A DNA stretch of 64,000 bases from Aphidius gifuensis (GCF_014905175.1 NC_057789.1:4464001-4528000); one strand, 5' to 3'; shown: positions 38,562 through 52,600, counted from the first letter of the stretch. Numbers and translations are program-made. The notes: generated by a model not told the origin, from the letters alone.

Positions 38562-39854
38562 ATGTGCATAATGATGCTGATGATGATGATGATACTTGGT
38601 TTGTCGTCAAGTATAAATGCAAGTGTTCTTGTTGCTGATAATACAATGTCAAGAATGGTTGAATTAAATGCTGATGCACCATTTTGTTCATTGTACACTG
38701 ATCGTGGTGTTATACAAAGAATGATATTAAGTACTGATCCAAAAAAAGTCAGACAAATGTCAGCAAATCTTGTTGCTGATCTGGAAGAGACATGCAAAGA
38801 ATTGAACAAAGGAAAGGTAAATTAAATTGAAATTAAATTAACTATATACAAGAAATTAAATTGTAATAAAGTGTTTTGTTTTGCTTTTTTTTCATTTAGA
38901 ATCAAACACCAGGTGGTGGACTTATTTATCCAGGTACAAAATGGTGTGGACCTGGTACAACAGCTCAGTCATATGATGATCTTGGACCAGAACATAGAAA
39001 TGAAGATTATTGTTGTCGTGAACATGATCATTGTCAAAATGTCATTAATCCAGATCAGTGTATTCATGGTATATGCAATAATTCACCATTTACAAGATCA
39101 CACTGTGATTGTGATGCTAAATTTCGTAGATGTTTACAAAATTTAAATACAGAAGTTGCTAATACACTTGGAGCATTATTTTTCAATGTCATACAAGTTA
39201 TTTGTTTCAAGGAGAGACGTCCATGTTCACAGTGGCAAAAGTTAGTATAAATTTATCAATTATTTATCATTCATTTGCTGCTTGTGTTATTTTTAAATTT
39301 TAATAATTTATGTGTCTGTTATTTGTTATTTATAGATATATTATTTTTATAGTAATATTTGTATTTTATAGTAATATTTTGGAATGGCGGACAAACCCAA
39401 GATATCATTCAACAGTGTATACTCATGATTGGACATTATCAAAATTTATTCGTAGAATTTTTAATATGATACTTAAATTAATCAGAGGAACAGTCCAATT
39501 GTTACGTGAAAAATTCAACAATAGTCTCTTCAGATCATGTATTAATTTATTTTTTTTTTTCAATTGTTTGCTAGAGTTGACAAGGAGTAGTTGGTGGTGG
39601 TGGTGGTGGTGGAGTTATAATTGCATGATTTAATAGTACTTGGTGGAGGGAATAAAATATATATTTATCATTAATTTTTTATATTTGATAATATGTAGAT
39701 TAAATACTTGTAAACTCTAATTTAATATAAGATAATTTTTTTAATTTTCAGAATTGGATATGGTGAAGATGAGTCAAATCATCTGTGTTCTATGTACAAG
39801 TTTCGACCAAGCGAAAAATACGTTCCATTGATGCCGCTTAATTTGAACATGTGA
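38562..39854 (+). CDS. Secreted group III phospholipase A2
   Basis: Exons 38562-38816, 38900-39240 and 39752-39854 join with phases 0 and 2, giving about 232 residues. The N-terminus is a hydrophobic, Met-rich signal peptide. The second exon carries the family core: the Ca2+-binding loop WCGPG and the catalytic CCREHDHC (His-Asp pair), with further paired Cys. This family hydrolyses the sn-2 ester of phospholipids outside the cell. Bee venom PLA2 belongs to it, but most insects have non-venom members, so venom use cannot be read from this sequence. All key residues are present and I see no break. A possible alternative last exon (39372-39633) is listed separately. The gene converges on SIRT4. 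Confidence 0.88.
39372..39633 (+). CDS. Possible alternative last exon of the phospholipase A2 gene
   Basis: An acceptor TTTATAG ends at 39371 and the following frame is in phase with the AA left by the exon ending at 39240. It stays open for about 87 codons to the stop at 39631-39633. The codons include many basic and hydrophobic residues and a Trp run from a TGG repeat near the end. Two more TTTATAG copies lie just upstream. No good donor in the phase needed to rejoin 39752 is seen, so if used it would be a terminal exon. It could equally be intron sequence that is open by chance. Confidence 0.3.
39589..39615 (+). repeat. TGG trinucleotide microsatellite
   Basis: About eight TGG units in tandem within the phospholipase intron/alternative exon. 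If that exon is translated the repeat codes a run of Trp, which argues against the reading. Confidence 0.85.
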
Positions 39855-40508
39855 ATTCGAAAGCAACAAAAAAATGGATATGATTAATTTTAATTTAATT
39901 CCATTGCTGGAATTCAAGTATAAAATTTGAATTATTATTGACAATTATTTTTATTTTAATTCACATTTTGAATCAAATATAAAAATTTAATTTTCAAAAC
40001 TAGAATTTATTTTTTTTATAACGAAAAAAAAAAAACTAAAATTCATACAAACTTAATTATTATTTTTAATTAATATAACCAAGTATCTAATTCAAAATAA
40101 TTTATAAATAATATTAATATAACTAGCATGGAAAAAGTAAAATGTGATATAGAAAAAAAAAAAATCAACTAAAATAAGATTTGGTTTGAAAAAAAAAATC
40201 TACCATGACAAATTAATTAAATCAAAACAAATAATATATTTTTAATAATTATAATAACAATAATAATATAATAAAAAAATAAACTGTAAATTGATAAAAA
40301 AAATTAATCAATATTTTATCAAAAAAAAAAAATCAATTAAAATTTCAGGGAGCAAATAATATTAAGTTGATTAATTAATAGTATTTAAAGCACTCTTAAA
40401 AATATTTTATTTTTATGATAATAATAAATATAGCTGAATTATTTATAAGACGAAATAAAATAATTTCAATATTTAACAATTTAAATAGTCTAAAAAAATT
40501 AACTAGCA
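39855..40508. other. Convergent 3' flanks of phospholipase A2 and SIRT4
   Basis: AT-rich, with several poly-A runs. No gene is seen. The two stop codons face each other about 650 bases apart. Confidence 0.5.
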
Positions 40509-41625
40509 TTAAAAATGTTGATTTGAATTATTATCAAATTGAATATTTGGATATAATTTTTTTAAAACTTCTCCACATCTACTTTCAAGTTTTACACTAG
40601 CATGTTTATCAGCTCTTGTTTCTCCAATATTAACAATAGCAACTTTTTTATTCTCTTCAATTGCTTGTAATATTATTCTGTATCCTGAAAATGTTGTTAA
40701 TGATGTACCAAGTACAAGTAATCCATCTGATTTAGTAACAATATTTCTAACACTATCAACAACTTTCTTAGCAACATTATCACCAAAAAATACAATATCA
40801 GGTTTTAATATACCACCACAATTTTCACATGGTGGTAATATAAAATCATTGACAATTTCATTTGACAATTCAACATCACCATCTGGTCTTATTATTTTGC
40901 TAACATGTTTTATTGATGAATTTAATTTATCAAGTTTTATTTGTAATAATTTTCTATCAATTTTATTATCACAATTAAGACACATCACCTTAAATCCTGT
41001 ACCATGTAATTCAATGATATTTTTACTTCCTGCTTTTGTATGTAGTCCATCAACATTTTGTGTTACAATACCAGTAACAAGACCAATATCTTCTAGATAT
41101 TTTAAAGTTCGATGAGTTACATTTGGCTGAACACTTGAAAACCTGTATAAAATTTCAATTAAATTAAAAAATATTTAATTTAAATTATTAATTAGTAATT
41201 ACCTTGGCCAACCAATGTAATTTCTCGCCCAGTATCTTCTTCGTACTTGCTCACTCTTACAAAAATCTTGATACAATGTTGGTCTTGTTATACTGGTTGC
41301 ATACAATCCAACACCCTGAGATCTGTAATCAGGAATTCCACTCTCTGTTGATATACCAGCACCAGTTAATACACAAATATTTCCTGTATTTTTTAAATAA
41401 TCCTCCAATCTACTGAGATCATTGTCATTTGCTGGCTCACATTTTGGCACAAATACAAGACTTGAAAAGTTCTGGCTATTACCTGATAAAATATAACAAA
41501 CAAAATTAACATTTGATGTTTTCAAAAATAATTTAATTAATGTTTTGAGGTAATAATTTTATACATTAAACCTTCTCACCAAGTATCCTAGATAGTTGCA
41601 CATTTGAAGAACGTTTTATTTTCAT
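40509..41625 (-). CDS. SIRT4: NAD-dependent protein deacylase sirtuin-4, mitochondrial
   Basis: Exons 41625-41580, 41482-41203 and 41142-40509 (stop 40509-40511) join in phases 1 and 2 to give 319 residues, close to human SIRT4 (314). The first exon ([16 protein letters not shown]) is basic and lacks acids, as a mitochondrial presequence would. The NAD site GAGIS lies at about residues 56-60, TQNVDGLH at 136-143 and the catalytic His in ELHG at about 155. Zinc Cys pairs CLNC (163-166) and CENC (214-217) are complete. SIRT4 is a mitochondrial lipoamidase/deacylase and ADP-ribosyltransferase that tunes glutamate and fuel metabolism. The assignment to SIRT4 over other class II sirtuins rests on length and wording. 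Confidence 0.92.
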
Positions 41626-42672
41626 CAACAACACTTTGATGACACACATTTTCTCGACTTGTTTAATAGTCACTTGAAGTTGTTTAATAATCACTTGAAT
41701 TATATATTAGTTACAGAAATGTTCTATTATTTTTTTTGTTATTAATAATAACAAATAACCTTGATCGTCATAAACTGCATTTGATTATTGTCATCATCAT
41801 GTGGATGAGTTTAACGTCAGCTGTCAAAGTGTCAAGTGACGTCAAATTGAGAAAAAAACGGGGATGCGTTCCGAAACCTCCGTTCAGCAATCACGCAGTC
41901 AACACTACCACAACAAAAAAGATATACATATGTAAATCACTGAGGAAACAAAAAAAAATTTATACAAATCATTTAAAAATATTATTTAGAATAAATTATG
42001 ACTGTAAGAAATTATTAAGATATTAGGGAAACAATTAATTATACAATTTTATTTTTTTTCTATGATATTTTTATTTATATTATTTTCTTGTAATTTCCTG
42101 GTCAGGCCAAGTAGCAATGAAAACGAAAAAGAAAATTCTAAATTCTTTCTATCTAAAGATCTACTATTTTCTTTTGAAAAAAAAATATAATATTTTTTAT
42201 ATTTAATTTTATAAATTTAAACTAAAAAGCTGGATATATTTTTTAATTACAATTAAATTTGATATTTATTAAACTATGATTAATTGACAATTAATTAATT
42301 GATAAAATTCAAATATTTATTTATCGGAATTGACAAACTACTGTTACGTTATTTGATTAAAAAAAATTAATCATCCGAGAATATTTTAATTTTTTAACAT
42401 TTTTTATATTGTTTATTTATTAATTTAAAATCCATTGATCTATTTCAATTTATTTATTTTTTATTTACATTGTGTCTTGACGTATTTTAAATAAATGACA
42501 TTGACAATGTCTGGTATCTATATCATAATTCATTTTTAAGTTAGAGATACGAATAAAATTCGTCAGATGAAAAGTGGGGATTTGAATTTACTATAAAGTG
42601 TTGGGATTTGAATTTAGTATTGAGTAACAAGTAGAATTATAATTATAAGCTAATGTACTTGAAAATTTTGTA
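41626..42672. promoter_or_regulatory. Divergent promoter region of SIRT4 and the ADAM gene
   Basis: A perfect CRE palindrome TGACGTCA lies at 41837-41844 in a GC-richer block (about 41800-41935) that is the likely SIRT4 promoter. On the other side, the words CTATAAAG near 42590 and GTTGGGATTTGAATTTA repeats at about 42570-42620 lie some 60-100 bases before the ADAM start. The two-promoter reading is inference. Confidence 0.45.
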
Positions 42673-45600
42673 ATGTTGCTCAAAGACAATATTTTTTCAA
42701 TTTCATTTGTTTTAATAATTTTTTTACAATTAAATTATACTCAGAGTGGTGAATATAAATTTTGCTTTTTTTTTTTTTTTCATTATTGTGTTTGAGTTTG
42801 TGAAATTTTTTAAATTATTTCTACTAAATTTTTTTTATCTTTGTTAATTAAATTTCTTACATTTATTTATTATTTTTTTTTTTTTGTTTTCGTAACATTG
42901 TAAATTTTGTTATAATAATTTTTAAAGTTATCAAATTTTTTTATTCATAGTTTTATTAATTGCCTATCACAAGTGTTTTACCAACTTGTGTTTTACTTTG
43001 ACATATCATATATTTATTTTATCTGTATTTTTTTTTTTTTATATTCAAATTATTTTATCTACTTTTTAAATACAATTCATCATTATTTTTATATAGAAAA
43101 AATTTCATTTATTAAATTATTTAAATTAAAAAAAATATTTTAGAAAATACATCAACAATTGATGGTATACATGAAATTGTGCGACCAAAAATAATAAATG
43201 GTTTTACTAAAAATCAAATAGCTCAAACAAACGAGGATGTGAGTAAAATTTTACATCACTAAAATTAATTTCAAAAAAACAAAAAAGTCTCATTTAATTA
43301 TTTAATTATTAGGACAATCAACATATTAGCTCAATCAGTATTGAAATTGAACTGAACGGAGTTTTAAAAAAATTGGATTTAAAATTAAACAGAAATCTTA
43401 TTGCACATGGCTTCAAGCATGCTCGACAACACCAAGGAAAATACCTCAGTGAAATCCCTGAAAATGAGGTAATCAATTATTGATAATTATTTGTTTAATG
43501 AATAATTAATTATTGTTTATTTATTCAGGAACTTTGTCATTACCAAGGACAAATTCAAGGAACAAAAAAATCTTGGGCAGCTATTTCAACATGTGAAGGA
43601 CTCAGAGGTGTTATATTTGATGGTGAAAAAATGTATCATATACATCCAAAAACCGGAGTTCTAAATGACGATCATTATCTCTACAAACATGATGATTTTA
43701 AAGCTAATTATACACGTGGTAAAGAAAAATAATGTATATATTTTTTTTCGAATGTATCATTGTATATAAATAAATTAATAATATTTATTTTCATCAGAAT
43801 TCAATGAAACACAACGACACACGCGGCCAGCTAAAAAATTTCGTCTTGTAAGATAACAATAAATAATTTATTTTGTTTATTTATTTTATTTGTCAATATC
43901 ATTTTTTTTTTTCAATTTAGAATAAACGATCGACGGATGATGTGATCAGAGGTCCTTTCAATGTTAATCAAGCGACTCGTTACGTTGAGTTAGTTTTTGT
44001 GATAGATAAATCTGAATATATTAATTTAAATAGTAATTTAATAAATGTACATCGTTACTGCAAAGATTTGGCTAATATTATGAACTCAGTAAGTTTTATA
44101 TTTTTTTAATTCAATGTATTCCATCATTTGTTTATTAAATATATTTTTTTTTATTCTACAGCTGTATAGACCATTTAATATTTTTATTGCACTTGTTGGC
44201 ATTGAAGTGTGGACTGAAAATGATCGAATAAATATGACAACTGATAGTGATGAATTACTTAAAAGATTTTTAAAGTATAGAATGAAAACATTGGTCAATT
44301 CAATTCCAAATGATAATGCTCAACTTTTAACGTAAGTATTTTTTTTAGTTTTTAAAAAATTATTAAAATATCAACTTGAATTATTATTTTTTAAACAGAT
44401 CAGTTCATTTTGACAACGGAATTATTGGTAAAGCATACCGTGGATTAATATGCAGTACTGAAAATTCAGGAAGTGTTTCTGTTCATCACTCGAGTGTTGT
44501 TGGACTTGTTGCAGCAACATTGGCTCATGAGCTTGCTCACAATTTGGGAATCGACCATGACACTGAAGATTGTTCTTGTCCTGATGAGCTGTAAGTTTTT
44601 TTTTTATTAATTTTATTTATTTAAATATTATTATATATATTTCTTTTAGTTGTATAATGAATCCAATATGCCAGAATGACGTTATTCCAATTCATTGGTC
44701 AGCTTGTTCATTTAAAAATTTGAGCCATGCATACAGGCAAGGTCTAGATTACTGTCTTCGCAACAAACCAAAGATGCTTTTTGACAGTCCAACTTGTGGT
44801 AATGGATTCGTTGAACGAGGTGAAGAATGTGACTGTGGTCTTCCTGAAAAATGTAACAATCATTGCTGCAATGCAGCTCTTTGTAAGCTACATCCAAATG
44901 CATCATGTGCAACTGGTACCTGTTGTGATGTAACAAGATGCACATTAAAAAAAATTGAAACACCTTGTAGATCACGTAAAGGTGAATGTGATTTACCAGA
45001 ATATTGTGATGGTAAAAGTGAATATTGTCCTCAAGATGTATTTAAAATTGATGGTGAAAAATGTAAATCTGGAAAAGCTTTTTGCCATCAAGGAAATTGT
45101 CAGTCACATTCAGATCAATGCAGAAAACTATGGGGTCCTTCTATTTGTATTTCAAAACTAAATTGTTACGACAGAAATACTCTAGGATATTGGGGTGGTA
45201 ATTGTGGATATGATATATCAAAAAATATTTCTAAAAAATGTGAAAAAGATGATGTCCTTTGTGGACGATTGTATTGTAATGTTAAGCCTGGAATAGATCT
45301 TAAATTGGGAAGCAGTATGATCTCTAAAAAAATTGGTATGCAGACAAAATATCGTGATGATTGTCAAGGAGTAGTAATGGATTTTGGACTGAATAATATT
45401 GATCCAGGTCTTGTACCAAATGGTGCAAAATGTGGTGATAATAAAATGTGTGTTGATCAAGTTTGTATGCCAGTTGAAAAGGTCAAAGAAAAATTTTATA
45501 TTGATAATTCATGTGCAAATAATTGTGGAGGTAATGGAGTCTGTAATAGTCTTGGTCACTGTCATTGCAATCGAGGATTTTCACCACCAGATTGTCAGAG

Positions 45601-46185
45601 TTTTGGCTATGGTGGTTCTATTGATAGTGGATTTTCAAAATATTATAATGGTTAGTGTTCAATAGATATTTTTATTTATAATTTTTAAATTTTAATTTTT
45701 TTTTTTTTCAGATACATACAAATTTGCAAATTCAAAATTCGAAACATGTTCTGATGATTTAGTTGGTGAGTAAATTAATTAATTTATGCAATGCGATTAA
45801 ATAAATTAATATATTTAAAAATTGTAGATGCTGAATCAAAAGTAATTCTAAATCTCAAGACTTATCCAAATGAAGAAATTGCTAAACCAAGTAAGTGGCT
45901 GTAAATTAATATAATTATAATATAATATAATTAATTATATAATATTTTATAGACACTGATGTTACATTAGTTTGTCGAGATGAAAGTCCTGTTCGTGCTG
46001 ATGTTCGTTGGATTCGTGATGGCAATCTTCCACTTCCTTCCAACTCAGAAAACAATGGTAATCGTTTGGATTTATTTAGAGTTAAACCTGAACATTCTGG
46101 AGTATATATTTGCGAAGCATTTCAGTATCCATTATCATTTCCTGGTCGAAATGCCTCAGTGATGTTGACTGTTAAAAATATTTAA
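42673..46185 (+). CDS. Secreted ADAM metalloprotease with C-terminal Ig domain
   Basis: Twelve exons: 42673-42748, 43144-43238, 43313-43468, 43529-43718, 43798-43847, 43921-44088, 44162-44331, 44399-44590, 44650-45650, 45712-45765, 45828-45890 and 45953-46185. All junctions keep frame, giving 815 residues. A signal peptide (MLLKDNIFSISF...) is followed by a reprolysin prodomain with ISTCEGLRG, a dibasic NKR site at about 190-192, and the catalytic domain with zinc site HELAHNLGIDHD (about 345-356) and Met-turn CIM. Then come the disintegrin domain (from about 415, with GECDLPEYC), the Cys-rich region, an EGF-like motif (about 654-681), a linker and a C-terminal Ig domain (about 739-815: VCR, RWIRDG, HSGVYIC). 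No transmembrane helix follows, unlike most ADAMs. All catalytic residues are present, so an active secreted protease is predicted. Candidate AATAAA at 46251. Confidence 0.92.
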
Positions 46186-46682
46186 TTTACTTATTATAAA
46201 ATATTTCAAGTTTTCAATTGATAATTTATAAATTATAAAGAAACTTTTTTAATAAACAAGCAAATAAAATACATAAATTTTCTGATTTTATATTATTTAT
46301 TTTTTGATGTTTACATTGCTTATGCTATTCCTTGTTGAATTTAAAAAAAAAAAAAAACTCAATTTCATTGATAATAAATGTAAGACAATATCAGCTTATT
46401 TTCTACAGCTTCAAATAATAATAAATTTCATTTGTGTATCAAGCATTTTCCAAGACATAATTATCAAATAATTACGTAAATTTTTATACAGAGCAACGTG
46501 AATTTTTCTAAATTTCATCATATAAATTCTATAATTATTTACATATTATAATCGCAGAGTATTTTTAATAATAATTATTAAAAAGAAAAAAAAAAACAAA
46601 AAAGCAATTGTAAAAATTAAAATAATTGATTATCGAATAGCAAATTCTTTAAAGTGATAAATAAATTATTAGTTAAAGATAA
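46186..46682. other. Convergent 3' flanks of the ADAM gene and RBM33
   Basis: AT-rich, with the ADAM polyadenylation signal AATAAA at 46251-46256. No gene is seen. Confidence 0.5.
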
Positions 46683-49600
46683 TTAATTTCGTTGTGAAAG
46701 AGTTCCAGCTTGTGATACAAGTCGAATATTAATAACCGATTGATCAATCATTTTTTTTTGATATTTTTTATGAAAAACCATTGCTGCTGAGTGTGTTTTA
46801 AATACAATTGTTGCTGATTCATTATCATCACCAATTATAACACTTTCCACCGTTCCAATTCCTTTACACATTTCACGTAATTTTGTTTCATTTGTATTTG
46901 ACGATATATTTTCGACAATAACAATATTTGTTTTATTGTCAATTGTTCTTTTAATTTGTATTGGTTTTTGTAATACAACACGATTACTATGAGCTGTTGT
47001 AGCATTACCAGATGTTGAATCATTCAATAGAATTTTTCTACCACCATCAGATTGTTCATTAGCAATTTTTTTAATTGTCTTTTTTTTCTGTACACCAAGT
47101 GGTAATTTTTTAACAATTTTTGTTATTTCAGTGACTTTTTCATTAGTCATATCAGAATCATCGTTTGAATGATTATTTAATGATGGTTTTTGGAGTGATG
47201 TTGCAACTCGGGTTTTTTGTATTATAACACGACGAGTACCCGGTGGAATTTGACGAACCATAGCATCAGTGTAAGATGATTTTTTAGCTGCTGTATCATC
47301 AGTTATATTTTTATCAGTTCGTTTTACTACTCTTCCTCCAGTTTCATCTTTATCCTACAATAAATAAATAATATTATTTAAAAAAAATTAAGGATAAATT
47401 ATTAATTAACAAAAAATAAACATAATGTGATTAAAAAAATCTATTTTTATTGTTTTTTATACAAAGAGTAACCGGGCACTTTTTTTGTTTATTATTCACT
47501 CGTTTTTTTTTTTTACTAAAAAAAAAACTATTAGTACAAAATTTTTAAAGAAAAATAAATTAATATTTTAATAAAAAAAAAATTTAAATAAATTAAAAAA
47601 CACAAGTTAAATTTAAAATTTTCTAAGTTATTTTTTTAAAAAAAATCTGTTTTTTTAAAACAGTAAATTTTGTTTTCACATGATTATGTTATAAATTTTC
47701 ATTTTAAATAATTATTTTTTAATTATTACATTTAATTAATAAATTGTTTTTTTATTATCGCTTATGTGGTATTTTTTTTTTGTCTTAAATTTTATTAATA
47801 AATCAGCCACTTGAATTTATTAGTGGATGATTTTTAATACCATATTTTAGTATTTAATTTTTTCGTCAATTTAGAAGATCAATTTGATCTTTATGTATAA
47901 TTATTGGTATTCTTAATTTTTTATCTATAATTAACTACGTAACTTATGCAACAGTATTGAATTTTAAAAATGTATTATTAGTTATTTGGTAATACATGAT
48001 CGATGCTATACCTCACTTCCAGCACGAACTCGACTCCTATTTGTTGACTGATTTTGACTATCCACATCATCTTTTTTGAGACTTGATCCTAGTGATTTAT
48101 TTTCCTGTTGTATATCTAAAATAATTTAATTTTTAAATACTTCAATTAATTAAACAAAACACAAAAATTATTTACAAGTAATAGATTTATAATTACCAGT
48201 ATTTTTTGTATTTTTAGATTCATCAATTTGCTTATCCAATGCAGCTTGTTTTCTACGATTTTCTTTTTCTTGTAAAATTTTTTCACGAAGACGTTTTTGT
48301 TCTTCCATTTTCTTTCTGTAATCACGCATTTCTGGATCCATATCTTCTTCCTAATAATAGTAATAATAATACACACAAATATAAATAAATATTTAAATTT
48401 AATGAAAATAATAAATAAATAAATAATTTTTTATAAACCTTTTTTATGTTATTTGAATTGTGAGTTGTTGTTGATCGTGCTTCATGAAAATTACGATGAT
48501 TTTTTGAACGTTTTGGACTAGAGCCACGATTTGATCTATCATGAGGTTCAGGTGTACGTTTTTGTGGTGGCTTGAGTGGTGGACGATTTGATGAATTTTG
48601 TAGTCTAGAACGTTGATCATAAGAATCATGATTATTTGTTGATGGAGGACGAGATCTTTGTGATTGATGATGATCTCTTGGTCGAGATTGTGGACTTCTA
48701 TCTCTACCTCGTTGATCCTTGATAAATAAAAATTATAAAATTAATTATTAATACATATTATTATAATAATTTTGATTATAAATTTAATTTAATTACTTTT
48801 GATGCTTGATAATTGTCTCTTCCATCGGATTTATATTTTTCATAATCTCTGTAATTACTGTCACGTGAATAATTATTATCACCAGAATAAGATTTTGGTG
48901 GTGTTGAGCTACGACTAGGTTTTGATGTTTTATTTTCTTGCCATACATCCGAAAAATAAGCATAAGGATCCTAAAAAAATAAGGAAAAATTAAATTTAAT
49001 ATTCGTGATTTAATTTAAAAAGATAATCATTTAAAAAAATAATGAAAATCTTACATCGTTTTTATTATTTTGAGGATATTTTTTAGAATAATCATTAGAC
49101 GCTTGTGCTCCACTTTGTGGTGCTAATTGCTGACTATATGAAGCTTGTTGTTGACCTTGATATTGAGCAGATTGAGAGGCAAATTGTTCATTTGGTAATT
49201 GTTGTTGATGTGATGGAGGTTGAGATCCTTCCCAAGTTGGTCGAGCTACATTAATAGCAAATAAAAAATTATTATTTAATTATATAATATTTAAAAATAA
49301 AAGAGAATAAATTATTTACCTTCTTGTGGAGGTTGAACATTACCCCTGAAATGAGGATTAATAAGAATTTTATGTCCAGATGCCAGAGGAACATTTGGTA
49401 CAGCTGGTACAACAGATGGACCAGTTTGATGATGAACAACTTGTTGTCCTTGATTATTAAATTGAATAACAGGCAATGGACGATTATCAAATTGTCTTTG
49501 TTCATAAATATTTCTATTTTCTTGTTGAAATTGTTGACGATTTTCAAAAACTTGTTGTCCTGGTGGTCCATTATGTTGAATTTGTGGCATTTGATTTGGT

Positions 49601-52600
49601 ATAGGCTGACGAAAAACTGGCATTTGTCCATCTTGTCGTGGAACAGGCATACCAGGATGTCTTGGAGGGCCTTGATGCATTTGTTGTGGTGGTGGTGGTG
49701 GTGGACCACGTTGACCAGGCATTTGTTGTCTCGGCATATTATTTAATGGACCTTGATGTACCATCATTGGTAACCGATTACCCATTGGACGAACAGATAA
49801 TTCATTTTCATGAGGTGGACGTTGAAAACGCTGTTGTTGATTTTGTATAAATTGAGGATTTTGTGGTCCATTGTAACGTGGTGGTGCTTGTTGCATTGGT
49901 CCACGTGGAATAAATTCCATTTGTGGATTTTGATGACGAGGTTGTGGTGGTAGTGGTGCTTGAGGTGATTGTGGATGAAATTGATTTGGATTAAATTGTG
50001 GTCTTGGTTCATTAAAATGAGGACGTGGATGAGGTGATACACCTTGTGGATTAAATTGTTGAAATTGTGGTGGTATAATATGAGGATTATCTTGATGATA
50101 TATTAATTGTGGATTCATTTGATTTGATGGTGCATTGGGAAATATTTGTGGTCTTGTTTCTATCAATGGTGCTCGAAATTTTAAATTTTGATCTTCAAAT
50201 TGCATTCGTACAGGATATCTGTAAATAAATAACAAATAAATAAATAAATAAATGAGTAAATAAATAAATAAATGATAAATTAATATTATAATAATATTTA
50301 CCTTGGATTAAAATTTCCCATATTTGGTCCAGGAAATCTAGCTCCTCTTCCACCACCACGTATACCACGTCCTCTTCCACCACGTCCTCTAAATGACATT
50401 CTTGGTTGATCAACAGTAACAACATTTTCCAATGAATCTGGTATTTCATTATTCATCTTAGGTGATATTACTGTTCTTTCATTTTGAAAACGATTTCTTC
50501 TTTCTCTTGCTTCATCACAATCATCATCTTCCATTCCTTGTCCATTTCCAACGATGATATCTCTTGGTATTGTTTTTTTTAATTTTTCACGTAAATCAGA
50601 TGTAACATGATGCATATTATTATGTCCACCATAATCACCACCACCACCATGTGATGATATATTATTTTCATATTGATGATGATGATGATGATGTGTATTT
50701 TCATCATTATAATTTATATTATCATTTTGATTATAATAATTGACATGATTATCATGATGTTGGTCATTGGCATAACAATTATTTGGTACATTGATATATG
50801 CATTATCATTATTGTCATCTTCAGCATCTAAATCATCTAGTGCATCCGTTACTCCCAAGTCCAGTACATCGTCTGTTTCTTCTTCTCCCTTATAGCTATT
50901 CTGCTGCTCGAGAATTAAATTGCCAAATATTTTTCATGAAATATTATGTTTTTTTTTTTTTTCACTTTTTTTTAAATTTTTTTTTATATAAATTTAATCT
51001 ACTTTTATTATATTATTATAAATATTTTTTATTTATTTTATATTGTCTTATGTACTAATATATTTTTATTATTTTTCATGTTTGTTCATTTTATTTTTTT
51101 TATTTTAATTATTATTTTTTATTTTCAACTTAAAACTAGTGTGCTCTTTTTTATTTTTTTTTACTTATGCTACGTAAGATGATAGATTGAGCATTGGGTT
51201 GTACAGATTATAGTAAATCTATTTTTTTCGCTTTTATTTATTAAAAAATAATAGATTTTTTTCTTTTTAATTTATCGCATTTATTTGTTTTTTTTTTTTT
51301 CCTTTCTTTTCTTTCTTGTTTGTTTAAATGTATTTTTCGAAAACGGGAAAGAGAGCATTATTAATTTTTTTTTTAATTGTATCATTGTTGATTACTGGTT
51401 ATTTGTGTATATTTATATTTCTTTTTTTCAATTATTTATTTCGCATGATAATATTAAAATAAAAAAAAATAAATTAAGGGTATTTTTATTCAACCAATAT
51501 TTTTTTGTATAACCACAATCACAGTAAAGCACAAAATTTTATACATACTCATTTTTGACTAATTTCGTTTTTTTATCTAAAATAGATTTAATTAAACTTT
51601 TAAAATGTATATTTTGTGCTACTGTGGATTGAAATGAGATATCGCAATTACATTTATTGTAAACACATATCGCGAGTATTTATTTATTAATTCTTTTTTA
51701 TTTTTCTCAAATTCAGCAGAGAAAAAAATTAAGTTATTAATATTTTTATCACTTGAGTACAATACTGTATTTGTGTTTTGATAAATAAACAGTGTTAAAA
51801 TATTCCAACTCATGCATTTATAATCTTTTTTTTTTTTTTTAGTATCATTTAATATCTATTTAATATCTATTTAATGAAATATTAATTTATATTTGTGAAT
51901 CAGGGCTACTATTATTTTTATTTTTCTTTCATTTTGATAAAAGCCAGATTTGCTTGTACTCAACGTAAATATTAAATAAAATAAATTTTAACATTAATTT
52001 TAATAGTCACAATCACACAGTGATAACTATTAACGAGTTAAAATAATAAACATGATAAAACTATTCAACAAAAATGTTCATCTGATTCACAACTAAATAA
52101 ATTTGGCAAAAAATGGTCAAATGAATGGAATTTTATTTATTTTTTTATTTATATTAATTTGACATGAACGCATATTTTTATTTTTTTTTCCATTTTAAAT
52201 TGACAAGCTCATTGTCAAAATGGCATTTTGTTTTTCGGCTGAAATTATTTTCTTAACTATTTTTTCGCCATTATATAAGTTATAATAATTTTGTTGTTTT
52301 TATTTTTCTAGTAATTTCAACAATTATCTATTTACAAAAAAAAAAAAAAATAAAGAAAACGAAATACAAAAAACAAAAAAAAAACTTATTGTTACATTTT
52401 TTTTGCAAGCTACATTGCATTTTTGTTAAAAAAAAAAAAAACAAAAAACAATATATAAATAAATAAACTTATAAAAAAAATATAATTTAAATTATCATGA
52501 AAAAGCTCAAAATTTTCATGATAACATTCTCAAAAACTCATAAATTTCAGTTGTGTATTTTGAGAATTTTTATAATCGCCATTTTATAAAATCTTTTTTT

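Noticed and set aside
38562..39854. Calling the phospholipase a venom toxin
   Set aside because: Group III sPLA2s are common non-venom enzymes in insects. Nothing in the sequence decides venom use.
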